This document shows, in pieces, positions 60,411-64,000 of a stretch of 64,000 bases of DNA (positions are counted from its first letter, which is position 1; each line of letters opens with the position of its first letter). The notes under the pieces are model-generated. The model was not told where the DNA came from. It saw only the letters and a program-made list of their open reading frames with translations, and did no database searches. The translations under genes and the position numbers were made by a program. This stretch comes from Ruminococcus_G sp964621905 (GTDB lineage: Bacteria > Bacillota > Clostridia > Lachnospirales > Lachnospiraceae): contig CAZUNG010000001.1 in the NCBI GenBank assembly GCA_964621905.1, positions 62,001 to 126,000 on the forward strand, written 5' to 3'.

Positions 60411-60945
60411 ATGATGGCAGGACGGTGAAGCCATCATCCGGAAGTGTGGCTGTTATGGGGAAACCATTCTTTCATTATATACCGGAACATTTTCCAAAAA
60501 CAGATTTAACGGTATTTCAATATCTGGCAGCGATGGGAGGAATTGACGGTCTTGACAGGGAAGAAGCGAAGCAGAGGGAAAATCGCCGGATTGCAGATAT
60601 TTTTATGGAACCGATGAAGCATCTGTCAAAAGGAAGTCTTCAGAAAGTTGGGGTGATTCAGGCACTTTTGAAAGCTCCGGATATCCTGCTGTCGGATGAA
60701 CCCTTGTCCGGTCAGGACAGACCATCCCCGAAGGTGTTTATTGAAAAAGTGGATCCTCTGTAATGAGCAGTTATATGCTGGTGTCTGAAACGCCGCAAGA
60801 AGCGCAGCTGCCACAAGAGTTTTCTGAAAGAGCCGGGTATCAGAACGGAAGGCTGACGCTGCTGGCAAACGGGCAGGAGAGCAACGAGGTTATACGCAAG
60901 ATGATTCGCCACGGGTTTATCCTGCGGGAAATGTATGAACAATAG
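60411..60945 (+). pseudogene. ABC transporter ATPase remnant
   Basis: The segment KPSSGSVAVMGKPF, then LTVFQYLAAMGGI, the signature-like LSKGSLQKV and the Walker B DILLSDEPLSGQD come from an ABC ATPase, but the Walker A region is missing (MMAGR then a stop at 60420-60428). After VFIEKVDPL the frame ends at 60763 and the tail continues as MSSYMLVSETPQEAQ in another frame to 60945, with part of the H-loop region lost. There is one start-side deletion and one internal frameshift or deletion, so it cannot hydrolyse ATP. No permease gene is next to it. Confidence 0.75.
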
Positions 60946-60959
60946 AAGGAGAAGACGGT

Positions 60960-61919
60960 ATGGAGAAGATTGTGATACTGGATGGACATACGATCAATCC
61001 GGGAGACTTGTCCTGGGAGGTGATTTTGCAGCAGGGAGAGTGTACGGTCTATGAGCGGACACCAAAAGAACTTGTCGCAGAACGCTGCCGGGATGCAAAG
61101 GCCGTTCTGACCAGCAAGGCGATCTTTACGAGGGAAGTCATGGAATCTCTGCCAAAGCTTTCTTACATAGGGGTGCTGGCTACCGGGTACAATGTTGTTG
61201 ATGTTCAGGCAGCCAGAGAGCGTGGGATCACGGTGACAAATATTCCTGCTTACAGCACACAGTCTGTTGCACAGATGGTATTTGCGCTGCTCCTGCAGCT
61301 CTGCTGCCATGTGAAGGAACACAGTGACAGTGTAAAAAGCGGCGCCTGGTCCGCGTGTGAAGATTTTTGTTACTGGAATTCTCCGATGATTGAACTGGCA
61401 GGAAAGACACTGGGTATCGTCGGTTTTGGCATGATCGGGCAGCAGACAGCGCGTGTGGCAAACGCTCTCGGGATGAAGGTGGCGGCTTTTGGGCGGCAAA
61501 GAAAACAGGTGGACGGCATTGATTACCAGTGGATAGACTCTCTGGATGAACTGCTGGTCCGTTCGGATGTGATCAGTCTGCACTGTCCGCTGACTGAGGA
61601 CACAAACCGGATGATCAATGCAGAGAGGCTGCGGTTAATGAAACCGTCGGCGTTTCTTATCAATACGGCAAGAGGACCTCTGATCGAGGAGAATGCACTG
61701 GCAGATGCCTTGAACAGCAAAAGGATCGCAGGAGCGGCGCTGGATGTGCTTGGGGCAGAGCCTCCGGCGGCGGACAATCCGCTCTTTCGGGCAAAAAACT
61801 GTATCATCACGCCGCATATTGCTTGGGCTACCAAAGAGGCGAGAACACGGCTGATTAATACAGCTGGTGAGAATCTGAAGGCATACCTTGAAGGAAGTCC
61901 TGTGAATACCGTCCAGTAA
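60960..61919 (+). CDS. D-2-hydroxyacid dehydrogenase (hydroxypyruvate reductase-like)
   Basis: This 319-residue NAD-linked dehydrogenase has TGYNVVDVQAARERGI in the catalytic domain, the nucleotide motif GFGMIG at 155-160, NTARGPLI with the substrate-binding Arg, DVLGAEPP with the catalytic Glu, and ITPHIAW with the catalytic His. The length and TGYN motif suit glycerate dehydrogenase/hydroxypyruvate reductase. Its neighbours, a CdaR-type regulator and a glycerate kinase, support conversion of hydroxypyruvate and D-glycerate. The start ATG 60960 follows AAGGAGAAG. It sits 17 bases before the regulator. Confidence 0.9.
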   Translation: MEKIVILDGHTINPGDLSWEVILQQGECTVYERTPKELVAERCRDAKAVLTSKAIFTREVMESLPKLSYIGVLATGYNVVDVQAARERGITVTNIPAYSTQSVAQMVFALLLQLCCHVKEHSDSVKSGAWSACEDFCYWNSPMIELAGKTLGIVGFGMIGQQTARVANALGMKVAAFGRQRKQVDGIDYQWIDSLDELLVRSDVISLHCPLTEDTNRMINAERLRLMKPSAFLINTARGPLIEENALADALNSKRIAGAALDVLGAEPPAADNPLFRAKNCIITPHIAWATKEARTRLINTAGENLKAYLEGSPVNTVQ

Positions 61920-61936
61920 TATAAAGGGGAGGAATT

Positions 61937-63091
61937 ATGCTGTTATCAAAAAGAAATGCACAGAGGATTGTACAGGAATTGAACGGTGTCATTGACTATA
62001 AAATTAACATGATGGATGATGCCGGGATCATTATTGCGAGCAGTGACCCGAAACGTGTCGGAGAATACCACGAAGGGGCAGGAAGGATTTTAAAATCCGG
62101 TTTGAAGGAACTGATTGTCCGCAGTGACGGTGAATATGACGGGAGCAAAGAGGGCGTCAATTATCCACTTATGAATCGGGAGCAGATGATCGGTGTGATC
62201 GGAATCACCGGCCCTCATCAGGAGACTGCAAAATACGGGCAGATTATCCAGCGTATGACGGGGATTCTGCTGCGGGAAATGCAGGCAAAGGAACAGAAAG
62301 TTCTGGATGAGAGCGTCAGAAACCGTTATGTTGAGGAGTGGATGAGACGGGAGGATATTCTGATCAATCAGGAGTTTGTGGAGCGGGGAAAGGCTATGCA
62401 AATCGACATCACACTGCGGAGACGTGTTGCGGTATTTGCCGTCCTGGACGGGGTAAATGGAGTGCTTACCGTCGACAGCATGGAAAGTGCTGAAAAAATG
62501 CTTCGGAAGCTCAAACAGACGCTGAAAAAGTGTGAGCCGGACAGTGTCTACCTGCAGTCATCTTCCCGGCTGATCTGTGCGGTACCTGACAGAAATGACG
62601 AACTGATGAGACAGTTCGCGCTGAAAATGAAAGAGGGTGTGCAAAAGGATACCGGGGTCCGGGTTGCGGCAGGAATTGACGATGCCTGTTATCCGTATCC
62701 GCAGGCCGGGCTGGCAGAGCAGAAAGCGTCCAAAGCACTTCAGGTCTGTATAAAAAATCCGAACAAGGATATCTGCTTCTACCATGACATAGGGATGGAA
62801 ATATTTTTGGATGAGATTTCGGATTTGTCTAAAGCAGAATATGTAAGACGGATCTTTAAAAATTATAAAAAAGATGAGATTGCCGGGGCGGTCTGTATGC
62901 TGGAGACATTCTACGAGTGTGAGGGATCGCTTGTTCAGACATCGGAGCGGATGCATATGCACAAAAATACACTTCAGTACAAACTGTTGAAGATCCGGGA
63001 ACGTACAGGATATGATCCGCGCTCCCTTTTGGATTCCTCCATGTTTTATCTTGCGGTTTGCTTTTACCGGGAGATCCAAAAACTTTTATAG
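61937..63091 (+). CDS. cdaR: CdaR-type sugar diacid/glycerate regulator
   Basis: This 384-residue transcription activator has an N-terminal diacid-recognition domain (about 1-135, with DDAGIIIASSDPKRVG and EGVNYPLM), a middle domain, and a C-terminal PucR-type helix-turn-helix (about 330-380, with TSERMHMHKNTLQYKLLKIRERTG). CdaR in E. coli responds to glycerate and controls galactarate/glucarate and glycerate genes, so this one likely responds to glycerate and controls the flanking dehydrogenase and kinase. The start ATG 61937 follows GGGGAGGAA. A terminator follows at 63104-63137. Confidence 0.88.
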   Translation: MLLSKRNAQRIVQELNGVIDYKINMMDDAGIIIASSDPKRVGEYHEGAGRILKSGLKELIVRSDGEYDGSKEGVNYPLMNREQMIGVIGITGPHQETAKYGQIIQRMTGILLREMQAKEQKVLDESVRNRYVEEWMRREDILINQEFVERGKAMQIDITLRRRVAVFAVLDGVNGVLTVDSMESAEKMLRKLKQTLKKCEPDSVYLQSSSRLICAVPDRNDELMRQFALKMKEGVQKDTGVRVAAGIDDACYPYPQAGLAEQKASKALQVCIKNPNKDICFYHDIGMEIFLDEISDLSKAEYVRRIFKNYKKDEIAGAVCMLETFYECEGSLVQTSERMHMHKNTLQYKLLKIRERTGYDPRSLLDSSMFYLAVCFYREIQKLL

Positions 63092-63103
63092 TGACACGAA
63101 AAG

Positions 63104-63137
63104 ATACTCTTCAGAAAGGATTCTGGAGAGTATTTTT
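63104..63137 (+). terminator. Intrinsic terminator after cdaR
   Basis: ATACTCTTCAGAA (63104-63116) pairs with TTCTGGAGAGTAT (63121-63133) through an AGGA loop with one G-U pair, followed by a T5 run that starts in the stem. Confidence 0.8.
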
Positions 63138-63252
63138 GGTTTTGAAAATGAAAATCGAGGATTAATATTGGTATCAGGACCATATACGACGTCTGATTAA
63201 TTTTGTAGAATATAGTTGACAGAGACAAAAATCAAAAAGATGAGGTAACAAC

Positions 63253-64000
63253 TATGATGAAAATTGTGATTGCGATTGACTCGATGAAAGGGAGTCTGTC
63301 ATCCATGGAGGCCGGCCGGGCATTTGCCGAAGGGGTGGAGAAAGCAGTGGAAGCACAGGTGATCGTCAGGCCAATGGCGGACGGCGGGGAGGGGACAGCG
63401 GAAGCGCTTATAGAAGGCATGGGCGGAAGCTGGACACAAGTCCTGGCGGCAGGTCCGCTCGGAGAGCCGGTGAAAGCGTCGTATGGATACGTAAACGGCG
63501 GAAAAAAAGCGGTGATTGAGATCGCGGCAGCAGCCGGCATTACGTTGATCCCGGAGCACAGGAGAAATATTTTAAAGACAGGAACGTACGGCGTGGGGGA
63601 GATTATACGGGATGCGGTACAAAAAGGATGCCGGGATTTTCTCATTGGAATCGGAGGCAGTGCGACCAATGACTGTGGAATCGGAATGCTCTGTGCGCTG
63701 GGAGTTCAATTTCTGGATGCAGACGGTAATTGTATTGGAAAAAAAGGTGAAGACTGCGGCAAAATTGAGACCATAAGGCTGGAGGATATGCTGCCGGAGC
63801 TGAAAGAGTGTCGCTTTCAGATCGCATGTGATGTGACGAATCCGCTGTATGGAGAAAACGGCGCTTCTTACATTTATGGCCCGCAAAAAGGAGGCACTGC
63901 AGAGCAGGTATGCCAGATGGAACGAATGCATCGGCATTTTGCCGCTCTCACAGCAAAGGCGGTAGGAAAAGATGTCGCGGCATGCCCGGGCGCGGGCGCG
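63253..64000 (+). CDS. Glycerate kinase, N-terminal part
   Basis: The gene runs off the window end with 249 codons visible. It opens MMKIVIAIDSMKGSLSS and continues with MADGGEGTAEAL, KTGTYGVGEII, LIGIGGSATNDCGIGML and CDVTNPLYGENGA, all signatures of the GarK/GlxK glycerate 2-kinase family. It phosphorylates D-glycerate toward 2-phosphoglycerate and glycolysis. The full family length is about 375-380 residues. The start is ATG 63253 or 63256, preceded by GATGAGG (63239-63245). A terminator separates it from cdaR, so it has its own start signal, which I could not place with confidence. Confidence 0.92.

Noticed and set aside
63138..63252. Promoter for glycerate kinase
   Set aside because: TAGAAT, TATAGT and TTGACA-like hexamers are present but not in the right order or spacing.
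1..64000. tRNA, rRNA, CRISPR arrays, insertion sequences, prophage genes or replication origin
   Set aside because: None was seen on either strand; no transposase or integrase motif and no direct-repeat/spacer array was found.

Overview
The window reads as chromosome of an anaerobic, low-to-mid-GC Firmicute, most probably family Lachnospiraceae (Clostridia). The evidence is the SCIFF maturase-secDF-recJ-apt-rel-hemZ-hisS-aspS gene order, the fused SecDF, anaerobic HemZ, strong AGGAGG-type ribosome binding sites, and several c-di-GMP and zinc-ribbon membrane proteins of the kind common in that family. I cannot fix the genus. I see no rRNA, tRNA, CRISPR array, intact insertion sequence or prophage.

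Layout. 1-13.5 kb: housekeeping block on +: end of the SCIFF radical SAM maturase, secDF, recJ, then a probable operon apt-rel-MBL hydrolase-hemZ-HD hydrolase-hisS-aspS. 13.8-15.4 kb: translationally coupled minus pair (CBS protein, lipoprotein). 15.5-18.2 kb: a candidate structured RNA leader, an LUD-domain protein and argS. 18.4-24.9 kb: envelope block: membrane Ser/Thr kinase, secreted Glu/Pro-rich protein, amidase with cell-wall-binding repeats, and a HAD-CPBP protease fusion. 25.0-31.2 kb: gltB-gltD with a clear promoter and terminators. 31.3-35.0 kb: adenosine deaminase and two zinc-ribbon membrane proteins. 35.0-36.9 kb: rpsB-tsf behind a folded leader.

37.0-43.3 kb is an AT-richer signalling island: a GntR-type regulator with two winged helices, divergent from a REC-HD-GYP-GGDEF protein, an Hpt protein and a hybrid histidine kinase with two receiver domains. 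Together they make a complete candidate phosphorelay ending in c-di-GMP turnover. It is followed by decayed genes (carboxymuconolactone decarboxylase, a GntR-type N-terminus). 44.1-47.9 kb: an operon joining an Old-Yellow-Enzyme/Fe-S/FAD reductase to both subunits of aconitase X, a possible dehydrate-then-reduce pathway. 48.0-49.1 kb: D,D-carboxypeptidase. 49.2-49.8 kb: remnants. 49.9-56.2 kb: a second, much larger REC-HD-GYP-PAS-GGDEF-GAF protein behind a promoter and an intrinsic-terminator-like leader, SstT, and a diguanylate cyclase with a degenerate second domain.

56.3-58.8 kb: two unknown proteins, an inorganic-pyrophosphatase-like protein that lacks key catalytic aspartates, and a nitroreductase. 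58.8-60.2 kb: MATE exporter on minus. 60.4-60.9 kb: ABC ATPase remnant. 61-64 kb: glycerate metabolism: hydroxyacid dehydrogenase, CdaR-type regulator, glycerate kinase (cut by the window end).

The most unusual candidates are the structured RNA at 15.54-15.70 kb, the OYE-aconitase X operon, the pseudo-pyrophosphatase cassette, the terminator-in-leader ahead of the 1,261-residue c-di-GMP protein, and the phosphorelay island. All function statements come from reading motifs; no database search was run.
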